Assembly: GCF_014773485.1 (NCBI RefSeq)
Contig: NZ_JACXBP010000006.1
Coordinates: 248,001-312,000, forward strand
DNA from: Erwinia aphidicola
Lineage (GTDB): Bacteria > Pseudomonadota > Gammaproteobacteria > Enterobacterales > Enterobacteriaceae
Length of the DNA stretch: 64,000 nt
Direction of reading: 5' to 3'
This document shows, in pieces, positions 16,488-25,622 of this stretch (within the stretch, counting starts at the first letter, position 1; each line of letters begins with the position of its first letter). The notes beneath the pieces were generated by a model. That model made no database searches. It was not told the origin of the DNA and saw nothing but the letters and a program-made list of their open reading frames with translations. A program made the position numbers and the translations under genes.

Positions 16488-17810
16488 TTATAACGGTTTA
16501 TGCGCGGTCTCTTTGGCTAACCATACTGATACTCCGGTTATCAGCAGCGCTGCGCAGACGTACAGCGACACCGCCAGCGTGCTGCCCATCTCTTTATACA
16601 GCGAAGTGATGATCAGCGGCGCAAAGCCTCCGCCGACAATGCCCGCCAGCGTATAGGCCAGCGATGAACCGGCATAGCGAACCCGCGTCGGGAACTGCTC
16701 GGTGACAAATGCCGCCTGTGGGCCATACATCATGGCGTGGATCAGCAGGCCGCCAATCACCGCGAGGCAAATTAACAGCGGTTGGCTGCTGTCGAGCAGC
16801 GTAAAGAAGACAAAGGCCCAGACCATCGCCAGCAGCGCACCCATCAGATACACCGGGCGGCGGCCAAGGCGATCGGAAAGCGCGCCAAACAGCGGTACGG
16901 TCACTGCATTGCCCAGTGCACCGAGCATGGTCGCCATCAGCGCCAGCGGACGCGGCAGGTTAAGCACCGTAGTGACATAGGTCAGCGTGAACACCACCAC
17001 CAGCGCATACAGCACGTCAGAGCCAATGCGCGAGCCACCGGCGATCAGCAGCGCGCGCGGATGCTGGGTAAATACCTCTTTCAGCGGAGTCTGGGTAGTG
17101 TTATGCGCTTTCTCCAGCTGTAAAAACGCCGGAGTTTCACCCACGCTGCGGCGCACCCACAGGCCAAACAGCACCAGCAGCAGGCTCAGCAGGAACGGAA
17201 TACGCCAGCCCCACTCCTGAAATGCCTCGGCGGGCAGCAGCAGGGTCACCAGAGTGATAAAGCCAGTGCCAATCAGCGTGCCGCAAGAGGGACCAACCTG
17301 TGCAAACGAAGCGTTGCGCCCGCGCTGGTGCGGCTGACCGTGCTCCATCGACAGCAGCACCGCCCCGGCCCACTCACCGCCGAGCGCAATGCCCTGAATA
17401 AAGCGCAGCGCCACCAGCAGCACCGGGCTCCAGATCCCCCAGCTGGCATAGCCGGGCAGCAGCCCCATCATCGCCGTGGTGACGCCCATAATCACCAGCG
17501 TGGTGACCAGCACAAAGCGCCGGCCAAGCACGTCACCCAGATGCCCGAAGACCATGCCGCCAATCGGGCGCGAAACGTAGCCTACCGCATAGGTTGAAAA
17601 CGCCAGAATGGTACCGACCAGCGGGTCGAACGACGGGAAGAACACATGGTTGAATATCAGCGCCGCCATAATGTTGTAGACCGTGAAGTCATACCACTCC
17701 AGCGCGGTGCCGACTGAACTGGCCGCCGCGAGACGGGCGGTGTGCGGGGTGTTCTTGCCAGCGGCCTGTTCACGCTGATGCAGGGTTACTTCAGTTTCCG
17801 AAATGGTCAT
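16488..17810 (-). CDS. MFS transporter, metabolite:H+ symporter (ShiA/ProP-like)
   Basis: The protein is 440 aa with 12 membrane segments. MHS-family marks are present: SSVGTALEWYDFTVYN at the first helix, GHLGDVLGRRFVLV between TM2 and TM3, RFIQGIALGGEWAGAVLL at TM4, and GALSDRLGRRPVYL in the second half. Relatives carry shikimate, proline/betaine, citrate or other organic acids with protons. The gene lies downstream of a DUF2848 gene on the same strand (33-nt gap), with a divergent GntR regulator beyond. The three probably form a catabolic unit for one unknown acid substrate. Confidence 0.85.
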   Translation of the reverse strand: MTISETEVTLHQREQAAGKNTPHTARLAAASSVGTALEWYDFTVYNIMAALIFNHVFFPSFDPLVGTILAFSTYAVGYVSRPIGGMVFGHLGDVLGRRFVLVTTLVIMGVTTAMMGLLPGYASWGIWSPVLLVALRFIQGIALGGEWAGAVLLSMEHGQPHQRGRNASFAQVGPSCGTLIGTGFITLVTLLLPAEAFQEWGWRIPFLLSLLLVLFGLWVRRSVGETPAFLQLEKAHNTTQTPLKEVFTQHPRALLIAGGSRIGSDVLYALVVVFTLTYVTTVLNLPRPLALMATMLGALGNAVTVPLFGALSDRLGRRPVYLMGALLAMVWAFVFFTLLDSSQPLLICLAVIGGLLIHAMMYGPQAAFVTEQFPTRVRYAGSSLAYTLAGIVGGGFAPLIITSLYKEMGSTLAVSLYVCAALLITGVSVWLAKETAHKPL

Positions 17811-17843
17811 GGTCAGTCTCCGGGTTCAGTCAGATACGGCCGC

Positions 17844-18518
17844 TTATGCCACCACCGGCAGAGCGTGCGTGTGGTACTGGTGAGCTATCGTGCGCCCACC
17901 CACTTCGTCAACCAGCTCCATGCGGAACTCCGCCGCTGGGCGAATACCGCCAATGGCCGCCAGCGTCCCGCAGGTCATCGCCATGCCGTCGCGGAATGCC
18001 GTGCCGTAGCGGTCCATCAGATCCTGCGGCGTGCGCATGGCGGCCAGCGTGCCCTGCTGGTAAAGCTGCCACTCCCCCTGCTCTTTGATCCAGGAGCGCA
18101 GGATCAGGGAATCCCAGCGGGCAATCACGCTGTCGAGCGGCCAGGCCGTGTGCGCCACCGGTTTGATACACAGCTGTTTTGACATCGCCACGCTGACCGC
18201 TTCGAACTCACGGTCAGTATGGTCAGAGGCCAGCGACAGCCACAGCTTGCCCTGATGGGCAAAGATCAGCGGTTCGGCCTCCCCTGACGTCGCCTCGCCC
18301 ACCACTTCCAGCTGGGCATGCTGGCTAAGCTGATTCGCCGTGACGCGGTAAAACAGCGGCACTGCACCAGGACGGGGCACACCCAGCGCCTCGAGCTCAT
18401 GGATATGGTGCAGTACAGCGGCTTCATCCCTGCCGGTCCACCCTGCTATAATTAGATGATTTACAACAACATTAATTTCATTTTCTGTTTCTGATGCGCG
18501 ATTAAAGGTGAGATTCAT
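17844..18518 (-). CDS. DUF2848-family protein (possible hydrolase)
   Basis: The start is taken at ATG 18518 (224 aa); a GTG at 18557 is in frame but lies in the operator palindrome and in the first codons of the divergent frame. The sequence matches the DUF2848 pattern: LIIAGWTGRDEAAVLHHIHELEALGVPRP, VPLFYRVTANQL, ASDHTDREFEAVSVAMSKQLCIKPVA, GTAFRDGMAMTCGTLAAIGG. The fold resembles fumarylacetoacetate hydrolase-like proteins, but no function is established. Its pairing with an MHS transporter and GntR regulator suggests it processes the imported compound. Confidence 0.7.
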   Translation of the reverse strand: MNLTFNRASETENEINVVVNHLIIAGWTGRDEAAVLHHIHELEALGVPRPGAVPLFYRVTANQLSQHAQLEVVGEATSGEAEPLIFAHQGKLWLSLASDHTDREFEAVSVAMSKQLCIKPVAHTAWPLDSVIARWDSLILRSWIKEQGEWQLYQQGTLAAMRTPQDLMDRYGTAFRDGMAMTCGTLAAIGGIRPAAEFRMELVDEVGGRTIAHQYHTHALPVVA

Positions 18519-18545
18519 GGTTCGCTGACTCCAGTTGAAATTACT

Positions 18546-18557
18546 GTGAAATTTCAC
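18546..18557. promoter_or_regulatory. Palindromic operator of the GntR regulator (inferred)
   Basis: GTGAAATTTCAC is a perfect 12-bp palindrome in the short divergent region between the DUF2848 and GntR genes. Its size and position fit a FadR/GntR-type operator controlling both transcripts. Confidence 0.55.
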
Positions 18558-18635
18558 TCTACTTTAAACAAAGCGATTTTCGTGCCATGTTTTTGTGTAG
18601 AATGCAAAGCAGGTCAACATTTGTTGGAGAAAAGC

Positions 18636-19310
18636 GTGTCGGCTGAAGAACTCTATCCCCTGAATTCCCCCCCCAAAGCCCGCGTCCTGTCGCTGAATGA
18701 GCTGGCCTATCTGCGTTTCAAGCAGGCGCTCATCACCCTGCGCTATCGCCCCGGCGAATACCTCAATACCGCGCAGGTCATGGCCGATCTGGAGATGGGG
18801 CGCACCCCGGTGAACCAGGCGGTGCACCGTCTGGCAGCAGAGGGGCTGCTACAGGTCATCCCGCGTAAGGGAGTGATGGTGGCTCCGCTGTCGATTGACG
18901 ATGCGCAGGAGCTGATCGAAGTGCGTCTGGCGAATGAAGGTTTATGCGTGCGCCTTGCCGCTCAGCATATAACGGAAGCCGCGCTCAGCACGCTGCGTGA
19001 CCTGAATCAGCAGATCGCCGCCGCCTGCGACAAGCGTGACCGCGCCGGAATGATGATGCTCGATCAGCAGTTTCACCAGACGCTGGCCGCGATTGCCGCG
19101 AATGGCCGGCTGGCGGATATCCTCAGCGTAATCCACGCGCAGGCGCAGCGCTTTTGGGCCACCACCCTGTCGCGGGAGAGCCATATGTACGAAGTGGTGG
19201 CGGAGCACGAGGCGATTATCAGTGCATTAGCCGCCCGCGACAGTGAAGCGGCTATCGCTGCAACGCGCGCGCATATTCTCTCTTTTCAGCGCGCGCTGCT
19301 CGGCCAGTAG
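18636..19310 (+). CDS. GntR-family (FCD) transcriptional regulator
   Basis: The start is taken at GTG 18636 with GGAG 8 nt upstream (224 aa); the frame stays open to 18546 but that region is the promoter. The N-terminal winged helix (LSLNELAYLRFKQALITLRYRPGEYL, MGRTPVNQAVHRLAAEGLLQVIPRKGVMV) is followed by a helical FCD ligand domain with the expected metal-binding pattern: Asp/Glu in DDAQELIEVRLANEG, His in DQQFHQTLA, and His in VVAEHEAIISAL. It is divergent from the DUF2848-transporter pair and likely represses it until the pathway substrate binds. Confidence 0.88.
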   Translation: MSAEELYPLNSPPKARVLSLNELAYLRFKQALITLRYRPGEYLNTAQVMADLEMGRTPVNQAVHRLAAEGLLQVIPRKGVMVAPLSIDDAQELIEVRLANEGLCVRLAAQHITEAALSTLRDLNQQIAAACDKRDRAGMMMLDQQFHQTLAAIAANGRLADILSVIHAQAQRFWATTLSRESHMYEVVAEHEAIISALAARDSEAAIAATRAHILSFQRALLGQ

Positions 19311-19470
19311 ACGTTTATCCGCCGCCTCACCCGGGCGGCGCCAGCCAAAAATCCCTTCTGACTCACATTTTGCCGCATCAATTCCTGAATATTTGCCAAT
19401 TCTCGTCTAAAGTTTTTCGTATGCTCAATAACTTACAGATCGCCTAGGATCTGGACATGGAGAATTGCTG

Positions 19471-21153
19471 ATGAGAAGAGCCGAAAAACGTCAACGGAAT
19501 ATGCCTCTGTTCACCCCACTACTGCTGGCTGGCTCCCTTGCCGTCAGCTTCTCGCTTCAGGCAGAAGATAATCAGCGAATGTTAAACAGCACGCCACAGC
19601 CGCCGGATGTGCGCCTTGGGCCGCTGTTCCACGCGGTGCAGGCCGCCAAGCTCTACCCCGACCAGAAAACCTTCGCCGATGCGGTGCCAAAAAACGATCC
19701 CACATCGATCCTCAGCGACTGGCAGATGCAGAAAAGCCAGCGCAACTTCGACCTCAAGCGCTTTGTCGCCACCAACTTTACCCTGCCGGCGGAAGGAGAT
19801 AAGTACGTGCCGCCAGCCGGCCAGAGCCTGCGTGAGCATATCAACGGCCTGTGGCCCGTGCTGACGCGCTCCACCACCCAGGCAAGCCAGTGGGACTCCC
19901 TGCTGCCGCTGCCGAAGCCTTACGTGGTGCCGGGCGGGCGCTTCCGCGAAGTTTATTACTGGGACAGCTACTTCACCATGCTGGGGCTGGCTGAGAGCGG
20001 CCACTGGGATCGCGTGCAGGACATGGTCGATAACTTCGCTACCGAGCTGGACAAATATGGTCACATCCCGAACGGTAACCGCAGCTACTACCTCAGCCGC
20101 TCGCAGCCGCCGTTCTTTAGCATGATGGTCGACCTGCTGGCGAAACACGACGGCGACGCGGTTTACAGCAAATACCTGCCGCAGCTGCAAAAAGAGTACA
20201 ACTACTGGATGGCGGACGCCGACAGCGACGCGCTGAAAGCGGGCCACGCCAGCAAGCGCGTGGTGAAGCTGAAAGATGGCACCCTGCTCAATCGCTACTG
20301 GGATGCACGCGACGTGCCGCGTACAGAATCTTATATGGATGATATCGCCACCGCGCAGAAGGCCAGCGGCCGCGACAAGCCGGAGCTGTACCGCGATCTG
20401 CGCGCCGGAGCCGCTTCCGGCTGGGACTTCAGCTCGCGCTGGTTTGACAAACCCGGCGATCTGTCGACCATCCACACCACGCAGATTGTGCCGGTGGATC
20501 TGAACGCCCTGATGTTCCACCTTGAGCAGACGCTGGCAAAAGCCAGTAAAGTCGCCAAACAGGATGATGCCAGCCAGCGCTTCGCCGCGTTGGCGCAAAA
20601 GCGTCAGCAGGCAATCAACCAGTATCTGTGGGATGACAAACAGGGCTGGTACGCCGACTACAACTGGAAGAAAAACAGCGTGCGCCCGCAGCTAACCGCT
20701 GCCGCGCTGTTCCCGCTCTATCTGCAGGCGGCCACCGATGAGCACGCCAGCCGTACCGCCGCGGCAGTGAAGGCTCAACTGCTGAAAGAGGGCGGGCTGG
20801 TGACCACCACCGTTAATAATGGCCAGCAGTGGGACGCGCCGAACGGCTGGGCGCCGCTGCAGTGGGCGGCCGTCGAAGGGCTGAATCACTACGGCCAGCA
20901 GGATCTGGCAAAAGAGATCGGCATGCGCTTCCTGCAAAACGTGCAGACCACCTACGACAAGGAACATAAGCTGGTGGAGAAATACGTGGTGGAAGGGAAA
21001 GGGCTGGGCGGCGGCGGCGGCGGTGAATACCCGCTGCAGGACGGCTTCGGCTGGACCAACGGCGTCACGCTTAAGCTGATGGATCTCTACTGCCCGCAAG
21101 GGGTGACCTGTAATAACGTTGGCGATATTACCGCAGCGAAACCCGCCAACTAA
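19471..21153 (+). CDS. treA: Periplasmic trehalase (GH37)
   Basis: The start is ATG 19471 (GGAG at 19459-19462); 560 aa. It has an N-terminal signal peptide ([19 protein letters not shown]). The two glycoside hydrolase family 37 signatures are present: [20 protein letters not shown] and [13 protein letters not shown]. The acid residue region is [11 protein letters not shown] and a [19 protein letters not shown] stretch is near the C-terminus. It splits trehalose to two glucose in the periplasm under osmotic stress. In E. coli treA also lies near ycgR and ymgE, so the neighbourhood is conserved. A perfect 11-bp inverted repeat (21171-21194) follows the stop. Confidence 0.95.
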   Translation: MRRAEKRQRNMPLFTPLLLAGSLAVSFSLQAEDNQRMLNSTPQPPDVRLGPLFHAVQAAKLYPDQKTFADAVPKNDPTSILSDWQMQKSQRNFDLKRFVATNFTLPAEGDKYVPPAGQSLREHINGLWPVLTRSTTQASQWDSLLPLPKPYVVPGGRFREVYYWDSYFTMLGLAESGHWDRVQDMVDNFATELDKYGHIPNGNRSYYLSRSQPPFFSMMVDLLAKHDGDAVYSKYLPQLQKEYNYWMADADSDALKAGHASKRVVKLKDGTLLNRYWDARDVPRTESYMDDIATAQKASGRDKPELYRDLRAGAASGWDFSSRWFDKPGDLSTIHTTQIVPVDLNALMFHLEQTLAKASKVAKQDDASQRFAALAQKRQQAINQYLWDDKQGWYADYNWKKNSVRPQLTAAALFPLYLQAATDEHASRTAAAVKAQLLKEGGLVTTTVNNGQQWDAPNGWAPLQWAAVEGLNHYGQQDLAKEIGMRFLQNVQTTYDKEHKLVEKYVVEGKGLGGGGGGEYPLQDGFGWTNGVTLKLMDLYCPQGVTCNNVGDITAAKPAN

Positions 21154-21170
21154 TCTGACGCGCTTTTAAC

Positions 21171-21194
21171 CAGGGCGATCGACCGATCGCCCTG
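21171..21194. terminator. Perfect inverted repeat after treA
   Basis: CAGGGCGATCG and CGATCGCCCTG pair with a 2-nt centre. There is no T-run, so it is either an imperfect terminator or an mRNA 3'-end hairpin. Confidence 0.4.
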
Positions 21195-21285
21195 ACATAA
21201 TCCTCACCCGATCTCTTCCCCTTCATACTGATATTGCCCCTTGACCTACAAAATTTAGGGTTGAAATTTCCTTACTAAAAACTAA

Positions 21286-21307
21286 CAATTCTCATTGTCA
21301 TTCTCAT
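21286..21307. promoter_or_regulatory. Fur-box-like sequence upstream of foxA
   Basis: On the minus strand this reads ATGAGAATGACAATGAGAAT, i.e. repeated GA(T/G/C)AAT hexamers as in Fur sites (GATAATGATAATCATTATC). Its position about 95 bp before the receptor start fits iron repression. Confidence 0.7.
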
Positions 21308-21400
21308 ATCGTTTTGTGTTTAGCCGAGAGTGGCGCTTTTCGCTGGCCCCATTACTCTTCCCGGGGCGCCGCCTGTACCTCACAAGGGACTATTAAAACA

Positions 21401-23524
21401 ATGACTTACAACCTGAAGCGTTCCGTCTTGTTGTGCGCTATCGCCATGACCGCTCCCGGTATTACTCTGGCCGCCAATGAAACTATGGTGGTCACTGCCG
21501 CTCCGCCGCAAACCGCCGATAGCCCGACGCAGGGCTACACCGCGACCACCTCTACCGGGGCGACCAAAACCGATGAACCCTTGATCACCACCGGGCAGTC
21601 AATCTCGGTGGTGACGCGCCAGCAGTTTGTTGATCAGGGGGCTAACACGGTCAGCCAGGCGCTGAACTATACCCCGGGCGTATTTTCCAACTTCGGCGGT
21701 GGCGCCACGCGTTTTGATACCATCGCCCTGCGCGGCTTCCACGGCGGGGACGTCGATAACCTGTTCCTTGACGGCATGCGTCTGATGAGCGACGGCGGCA
21801 GCCATAACATTATGCAGATCGACCCATGGTTCATTGAGCGGCTGGATATCATTAAAGGCCCGTCATCCTCCCTCTACGGCCAGACGGTGCCGGGCGGGCT
21901 GGTGAATATCACCATGAAGCGCCCGCAGTTTGCCCCCGAGGGCCACTTTCGCCTGACGGGTGGATCGCAGAACACCAGGGGTGCGGCATTTGACTACACC
22001 AATGCGATTAACGACCAGTGGGCATTTCGCCTGACGGGGATGACGCAGACCAGCGATACCCAGTACGACAACTCGCGCGAAGAGCGTTACGCTATCGCCC
22101 CTGCTCTGCTGTGGCAGCCGAGCGAAGATACCTCGCTGCTGCTGCGCGCCTATCTGCAAAAAGATCCGGCCGGCGGCTACCACGGCTCCACGCCGCTCTC
22201 CGGCACGCTGACCCAGCACAATGGCCAGTGGCTGAAGGATGGTTTCAACGAAGGTGAAAGCTCCGTCCAGCAGTACAAGCGCCGCGAGCAGATCTACAGC
22301 TACGAATTCTCACACCGCTTTAATGAAATCTGGTCGGTGCGCTCCAACGCCAGCTATACCCACAGCAGCGTAGCGCTGGATCAGGTGTATCAGACCGGCT
22401 GGATCGGCAACAGTAACCAACTGGCGCGCGGCTACAGCGGCTCCCGCGGCTCGCTTGACGGCTGGTCGACCGATAACCAGCTGGAAGCGGATTTCGCTAC
22501 CGGCGAGCTGCAGCACAAAGTGGTGGTGGGTGCGGAGTATCATCGCTTTACCAATGACGTCTGGACTGGCGCCGGGACTGCCAGCCCGCTCGATCCGTTC
22601 ACCGGTGCCACCGCATCGCACGGCGTGGCGGTTACTTATCAGGATAACACCACGCGCCATTACTATCAGAGCGGGCTGTACCTGCAGGATGAGATGCAGT
22701 GGGATAAGTGGCACGCCAATGTCTCCGGCCGCTACGACCGCATTGTTTCGCAGCAGGACAACCACAGCACCGACATCAGCAAACGCCGCCAGGACGATCA
22801 CATCAGCGGGCGCGCTTCCCTGCTGTATGCCTTTGACAGCGGGATCTCCCCTTACGTCAGTTACGCGCAGGCCATCACGCCTGCCAGCCTGAATGACAAG
22901 GACGGCAATGCGCTGAAGCCGTCGACTTCTGAGCAGTATGAAGCCGGGGTGAAATTCCAGCCGCCGGGCACCAACGACATGTATACCGCCGCGCTGTATG
23001 ACCTGACGCAGAAAGATGTCGCCACGCGTGATGCCAATGACATTGCCAGCGCCAGCTATGTGCCGGCCGGTAAAGTGCATTCGCAGGGGATTGAGCTGGA
23101 AGCGCGGAATCAGCTGACGCCGCGCCTCAGCACCATCGCCGGATACACTCTGAACCGCCTGCGCTATAAAGAGTCGCTGGACGGCAATTCCGGCCACACT
23201 CCGCTGCTGACGCCAAACCAGATGGCTTCCGCCTGGGCGCATTACCAGTTTGATTACGGCATCAGTGCCGGGGCCGGGGTGCGTTACATCGGTAAGCAGT
23301 GGGCCAACGACGAGAACACCGCGCGCGTGCCGTCGGTGACGCTGGTCGATGCTTCGGTGCGTGCCGATCTTGGCGGCTGGAACAGCCAGTTGAAGGGCGC
23401 GTATGTGCAGGTAAACGCCAACAACCTGTTTAACCGCGATTACATCGCCGCCTGCTACAGCACCACCAACTGTTACCTCGGTGCCGAGCGCAGCGTGATC
23501 GCCACCGTCGGTTACGATTTCTAA
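21401..23524 (+). CDS. foxA: TonB-dependent ferrioxamine-type siderophore receptor FoxA
   Basis: The start is ATG 21401 (MTYNLKRSVLL, then a signal peptide ending LAA); 707 aa. TonB box-like ETMVVTA is followed by a plug domain (GQSISVVTRQQF, LNYTPGVFSNFGGGATRFDT, IKGPSSSLYGQTVPGGL) and a 22-strand barrel ending in the aromatic AERSVIATVGYDF. Segments such as GYTATTSTGATKTDEPL and LRGFHGGDVDN closely match Yersinia FoxA, the ferrioxamine B receptor. Erwinia species make desferrioxamine E, so this may serve own or foreign ferrioxamines. A Fur-like box precedes it and a strong terminator follows. Confidence 0.88.
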   Translation: MTYNLKRSVLLCAIAMTAPGITLAANETMVVTAAPPQTADSPTQGYTATTSTGATKTDEPLITTGQSISVVTRQQFVDQGANTVSQALNYTPGVFSNFGGGATRFDTIALRGFHGGDVDNLFLDGMRLMSDGGSHNIMQIDPWFIERLDIIKGPSSSLYGQTVPGGLVNITMKRPQFAPEGHFRLTGGSQNTRGAAFDYTNAINDQWAFRLTGMTQTSDTQYDNSREERYAIAPALLWQPSEDTSLLLRAYLQKDPAGGYHGSTPLSGTLTQHNGQWLKDGFNEGESSVQQYKRREQIYSYEFSHRFNEIWSVRSNASYTHSSVALDQVYQTGWIGNSNQLARGYSGSRGSLDGWSTDNQLEADFATGELQHKVVVGAEYHRFTNDVWTGAGTASPLDPFTGATASHGVAVTYQDNTTRHYYQSGLYLQDEMQWDKWHANVSGRYDRIVSQQDNHSTDISKRRQDDHISGRASLLYAFDSGISPYVSYAQAITPASLNDKDGNALKPSTSEQYEAGVKFQPPGTNDMYTAALYDLTQKDVATRDANDIASASYVPAGKVHSQGIELEARNQLTPRLSTIAGYTLNRLRYKESLDGNSGHTPLLTPNQMASAWAHYQFDYGISAGAGVRYIGKQWANDENTARVPSVTLVDASVRADLGGWNSQLKGAYVQVNANNLFNRDYIAACYSTTNCYLGAERSVIATVGYDF

Positions 23525-23536
23525 ACCGCAGGCAGC

Positions 23537-23567
23537 AAAAAGGGAGGCATCAGCCTCCCTTTTTTTA
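23537..23567 (+). terminator. Terminator after foxA
   Basis: AAAAAGGGAGGC pairs with GCCTCCCTTTTT across a 4-nt loop, giving a strong terminator with a T-run on the plus strand. The A-run on its other side lets it also serve the convergent ymgE gene. Confidence 0.9.
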
Positions 23568-23581
23568 ATTCATGCTGCCGG

Positions 23582-23830
23582 TCAACTGCGGACTTTGCGG
23601 TAGATCCACAGCACGACAATCGCACCGATCACCGCGACAACAAAGCTGCCGAAGTTGAAGCCGTCAACTTTGCCGAAGCCGAAGAAGGTGCTGATCCAGC
23701 CACCTACTACTGCACCCACCACACCCAGTACGATGGTAATAATGAAACCACCACCATCTTTACCCGGCATGATCCACTTGGCGATAATACCGGCAATCAG
23801 ACCAAAAATGATCCATGAAAGAATACCCAT
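23582..23830 (-). CDS. ymgE: YmgE/GlsB-family stress membrane protein
   Basis: The start is ATG 23830 behind AAGGAG; 82 aa. It has three hydrophobic segments with the transglycosylase-associated (GlsB/YeaQ/YmgE) family pattern: GILSWIIFGLIAGIIAKWIMPGKDGGG, ITIVLGVVGAVVGGWISTFFG, FVVAVIGAIVVLWIYRKV. It is an inner-membrane protein of unclear function, made under general stress in relatives. In E. coli it also neighbours ycgR and treA. Confidence 0.92.
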   Translation of the reverse strand: MGILSWIIFGLIAGIIAKWIMPGKDGGGFIITIVLGVVGAVVGGWISTFFGFGKVDGFNFGSFVVAVIGAIVVLWIYRKVRS

Positions 23831-23951
23831 TGATAACTCCTTAATATCTTGTGATTTAACCGTCACTGTTTAACACGCCCTTAGTATAGGCGAAGATTAT
23901 AAGTCTGTGATTTAAATCCAGAGTTTCAGAGAAACTTTTGTAAAAAATCCG

Positions 23952-23978
23952 TAAAGCCCAACGCAGGCTTGCCGATAA
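23952..23978 (+). promoter_or_regulatory. FliA (sigma-28) flagellar promoter of ycgR
   Basis: TAAAGCCC, an 11-nt spacer and GCCGATAA fit the sigma-28 consensus TAAAGTTT-N11-GCCGATAA, with a perfect -10. It lies about 50 bp before the ycgR start, and ycgR is a late flagellar gene in E. coli. Confidence 0.85.
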
Positions 23979-24028
23979 CCGTATCAGAGTGGCTAACCGC
24001 ATGATTTGCACCTGGACTGGAGCTGGAT

Positions 24029-24766
24029 GTGAAAGAGGACGATAAAGAGCAGTATCTTAAACGCGGGACGCTGGCGGTCCTCGCCGTATTGCGCGATCTG
24101 CTGGAACATCAGACGCCGGTGATGGTTTCACATCCGCGCGGTCAGTTCATCACCCGCCTGCTGTCCGCAGATAAAGAGAGCCTGGTGCTCGATTACGGCA
24201 GCAACGACTACGACAACCAGCTGGCTAAAGAAGCCCAGGAGCTGCACGTCACCGCCGAAATGCGCGGCGCCAAAGTTGAATTTGCCCTGCCCGCGCTCAG
24301 CCTGAGCGAGCATGAAGGCCTGCCCGCGTTTAGCGCCGCCCTGCCAGAACTGTTATGGATGATCCAGCGCCGTGAGTTTTTCCGCGTGAATGCCCCGCTT
24401 AGCCCGGTTTTCTACTGCTATATCCCCTGGCCGGATGGCTCCGGTGAGGGTCGCCTGCGCTTGCAGGATCTGTCGCTGGGTGGCATAGGCGTGCTGGCCG
24501 AAGATGCGCTGCCTGATGGGCTGGAATCCGGCGTCAGTATCAAAAAGCTGCGCGTGGAGATGGGTGAGTATGGGCGTTTTGAGGTGGATGCTCAGCTGAT
24601 GACGATAGGTAAGCGCAGCGTGGTCGGCAGTAAAAGCGAAACCATCGTCACGCCGCGCCTCAGCTTACGCTTTCTGTCGCTCGATGCCGCGCAGGAGCGC
24701 GTGCTGCAGCAGGTGATCTTCTCGCTGGAGCGGCTGGCGCGCGATAAGGCCAACCGCTTCCAGTAA
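24029..24766 (+). CDS. ycgR: Flagellar brake protein YcgR (c-di-GMP effector)
   Basis: The start is GTG 24029 with GGAG at 24019-24022; 245 aa. An N-terminal YcgR domain (about 1-110) is followed by a PilZ domain with both c-di-GMP binding motifs, QRREFFR (RxxxR, near residue 113) and DLSLGG (D/NxSxxG). When it binds c-di-GMP, YcgR acts on the flagellar motor to slow swimming and bias rotation. The FliA promoter upstream links its expression to flagellar assembly, so the organism is probably motile. The gene is convergent with emtA, separated by 3 bp. Confidence 0.95.
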   Translation: MKEDDKEQYLKRGTLAVLAVLRDLLEHQTPVMVSHPRGQFITRLLSADKESLVLDYGSNDYDNQLAKEAQELHVTAEMRGAKVEFALPALSLSEHEGLPAFSAALPELLWMIQRREFFRVNAPLSPVFYCYIPWPDGSGEGRLRLQDLSLGGIGVLAEDALPDGLESGVSIKKLRVEMGEYGRFEVDAQLMTIGKRSVVGSKSETIVTPRLSLRFLSLDAAQERVLQQVIFSLERLARDKANRFQ

Positions 24767-24769
24767 GCG

Positions 24770-25417
24770 TCAGATGGTGCGGTAAGCGGTGGTGACTTTC
24801 CACAGATAGCGCGGAGCCTGTGCCGCCGGATGTTTTTCCTGCACGTGCTGATAAAACTCTTCCGGGCTCATGGCGTTGATCATCGCAATCGCGCGGTCAC
24901 GATCGCGTGAGAAGGTGCGCAGCAGCGCACCGGCGCCGTTCGCGTATGAGACAATAGTGGCGTAACGCAGGGTTTTCGGATCGCGGATACCCGCCAGCTG
25001 CTGCTCCTGCAAAATACGCAGGTAGGCGGCACCGATATCAATATTCTTTACCGGGTCGCGCAGTTCCGATTTGCTCGGCTGACCGCGCAACCCCGCAGCG
25101 CGATACACTTCCCGCCCTGCCGTTGAAGCTTTAATCTGCATCAATCCAATGGCATTCGACTTACTGACTACCGTTGGATTGCCGCCCGATTCAACCGTGA
25201 TGATCGCTTCAATCAGCTTCTGGTCGATGCCGTTACGCTGCGCCGCCTGCTCGGTCATCATTGACCATGCACTCGCCACTTTTGAAGGCGGTGCCTGCGT
25301 CAGCGGGGTATCCGGCTGATGAGCCACTTTTCTCTCGGGTTCGCTGGAGCACCCTGCCAGCATTAAGGCCGCGACTATCGCTACCGTTTTCACGCTTTTC
25401 TGCACGCTTTTTCTCAC
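24770..25417 (-). CDS. emtA: Membrane-bound lytic murein transglycosylase E
   Basis: The protein is 215 aa. A signal peptide ends in the lipobox LAGC (Cys23). The lysozyme-like SLT domain has the catalytic Glu in IIEAIITVESGGNP, then SKSNAIGLMQIK, NIDIGAAYLRIL and TIVSYANGAGAL. It cuts the glycan chain of peptidoglycan to form 1,6-anhydromuramic ends and sits on the inner leaflet of the outer membrane. It is divergent from ldcA, as in E. coli (emtA/mltE next to ldcA), so this pair handles cell-wall turnover. Confidence 0.93.
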   Translation of the reverse strand: MRKSVQKSVKTVAIVAALMLAGCSSEPERKVAHQPDTPLTQAPPSKVASAWSMMTEQAAQRNGIDQKLIEAIITVESGGNPTVVSKSNAIGLMQIKASTAGREVYRAAGLRGQPSKSELRDPVKNIDIGAAYLRILQEQQLAGIRDPKTLRYATIVSYANGAGALLRTFSRDRDRAIAMINAMSPEEFYQHVQEKHPAAQAPRYLWKVTTAYRTI

Positions 25418-25622
25418 GCTTATTTTATCCTGTGCGCCTTTGGTCTGGCGTTATCATACGGGTTACCGCAGGTCTGAGAATTGCCGTAACTCCTAATTTG
25501 TGCGCGCTACCAGTGACTTCGCCGCTGCGATTCGTCATCATCTGGGCCATACGGAGAAATTGGACCGCTGCCGGAGGAAATAAATCCACGACGGCGCATA
25601 AAAAACCAGCAAAGTGACGATT

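Noticed and set aside
19582..20598. 338-codon leftward frame opposite treA
   Set aside because: Antisense shadow of trehalase with no domain.
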